Assembly: GCA_900752475.1 (NCBI GenBank)
Contig: CAADVJ010000099.1
Coordinates: 1-5,292 of the forward strand
DNA from: an uncultured Collinsella sp.
Lineage (GTDB): Bacteria > Actinomycetota > Coriobacteriia > Coriobacteriales > Coriobacteriaceae
Direction: 5' to 3'
DNA: 5,292 nt
Shown here piece by piece: positions 5,111-5,292 of the stretch (its first letter is position 1; each line of letters opens with the position of its first letter). The notes under the pieces were generated by a model. It was not told the DNA's origin and did not search any database. It saw only the letters and a list, made by a program, of their open reading frames with translations. The translations under genes and the position numbers were made by a program.

Positions 5111-5292
5111 TTAGAGGAATTCGCCGACTCGGTGGACTTCGGGTTCTAGGTCTACATCGAACTGCTCTTTGACGGTTGCTTGGATGTGGCGGATGAGTTC
5201 GTCGACGTCGGCGGCGGTGGCGTGGTCGGCGTTGACGATGAAGCCGCAGTGTTTTTCGCTCACCTGGGCGCCGCCGACGGCGTGGCCGCGCA
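5111..5292 (-). CDS. murB: UDP-N-acetylenolpyruvoylglucosamine reductase, C-terminal end (runs off right edge)
   Basis: FAD-dependent cytoplasmic enzyme that uses NADPH to reduce UDP-GlcNAc-enolpyruvate to UDP-MurNAc, the second committed step of peptidoglycan precursor synthesis. I translated the minus strand back from the TAA at 5113-5111; 59 residues are visible. They carry the family C-terminal signature: GHAVGGAQVSEKHCGFIVN, then a helix (ATAADVDELIRHIQATVKEQF) and LEPEVHRVGEF. The glutamate of LEPEV matches the conserved C-terminal catalytic glutamate of MurB. The FAD-binding domain and the catalytic serine lie outside the window. Translation ends one base from the T run of the hairpin at 5086-5109, which probably also ends this transcript. 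The gene converges on the cell-wall hydrolase gene. Confidence 0.93.
   Translation of the reverse strand, partial: RGHAVGGAQVSEKHCGFIVNADHATAADVDELIRHIQATVKEQFDVDLEPEVHRVGEFL

Noticed and set aside
4812..5172. Small open frames across the region downstream of the hydrolase gene
   Set aside because: They run through the inverted repeat and terminators, have no ribosome-binding site of note, and their similar peptides merely reflect the two repeat arms.

Overview
The window looks like a chromosomal piece of a high-GC gut actinobacterium of the class Coriobacteriia. Collinsella is the best guess, from the protein style of GalE, MalQ and the glycogen phosphorylase; this is recognition from memory, not a search. 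The very first bases are a 14-G run and the first gene's reading degenerates into prolines there, so the left edge is probably an unreliable contig end.

Layout. Positions 1-496 (minus) hold the N-terminal part of a glycogen/maltodextrin phosphorylase (glgP), cut by the window edge. A terminator-like hairpin (544-576) separates it from malQ (625-2130, minus), a complete GH77 4-alpha-glucanotransferase. Upstream of malQ lies a short promoter region with an inverted repeat between the expected -35 and -10 positions. Next is the very strong terminator (2295-2329) of galE (2352-3413, minus), a complete UDP-glucose 4-epimerase. A 269-bp divergent intergenic region carries candidate promoters for galE and for the next gene. 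That gene, 3683-4888 (plus), encodes an exported coiled-coil cell-wall hydrolase with a C-terminal Cys/His peptidase-like domain. The last gene is the 3' end of murB (5111 to beyond 5292, minus), for UDP-N-acetylenolpyruvoylglucosamine reductase.

The genes form two themes. MalQ and GlgP together break down maltodextrin and glycogen to glucose 1-phosphate and glucose, and GalE links galactose and cell-surface sugar synthesis to UDP-glucose. The hydrolase and MurB both concern peptidoglycan.

The most unusual structure is between the convergent hydrolase and murB genes: a perfect 33-bp inverted repeat (4897-4929 and 5000-5032) enclosing 70 bp that hold a terminator hairpin. It may be a small MITE-like element, an invertible terminator cassette, or a structured 3' region; the sequence alone cannot decide. 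Otherwise the window is ordinary housekeeping DNA, and I see no evidence of a larger novel system.
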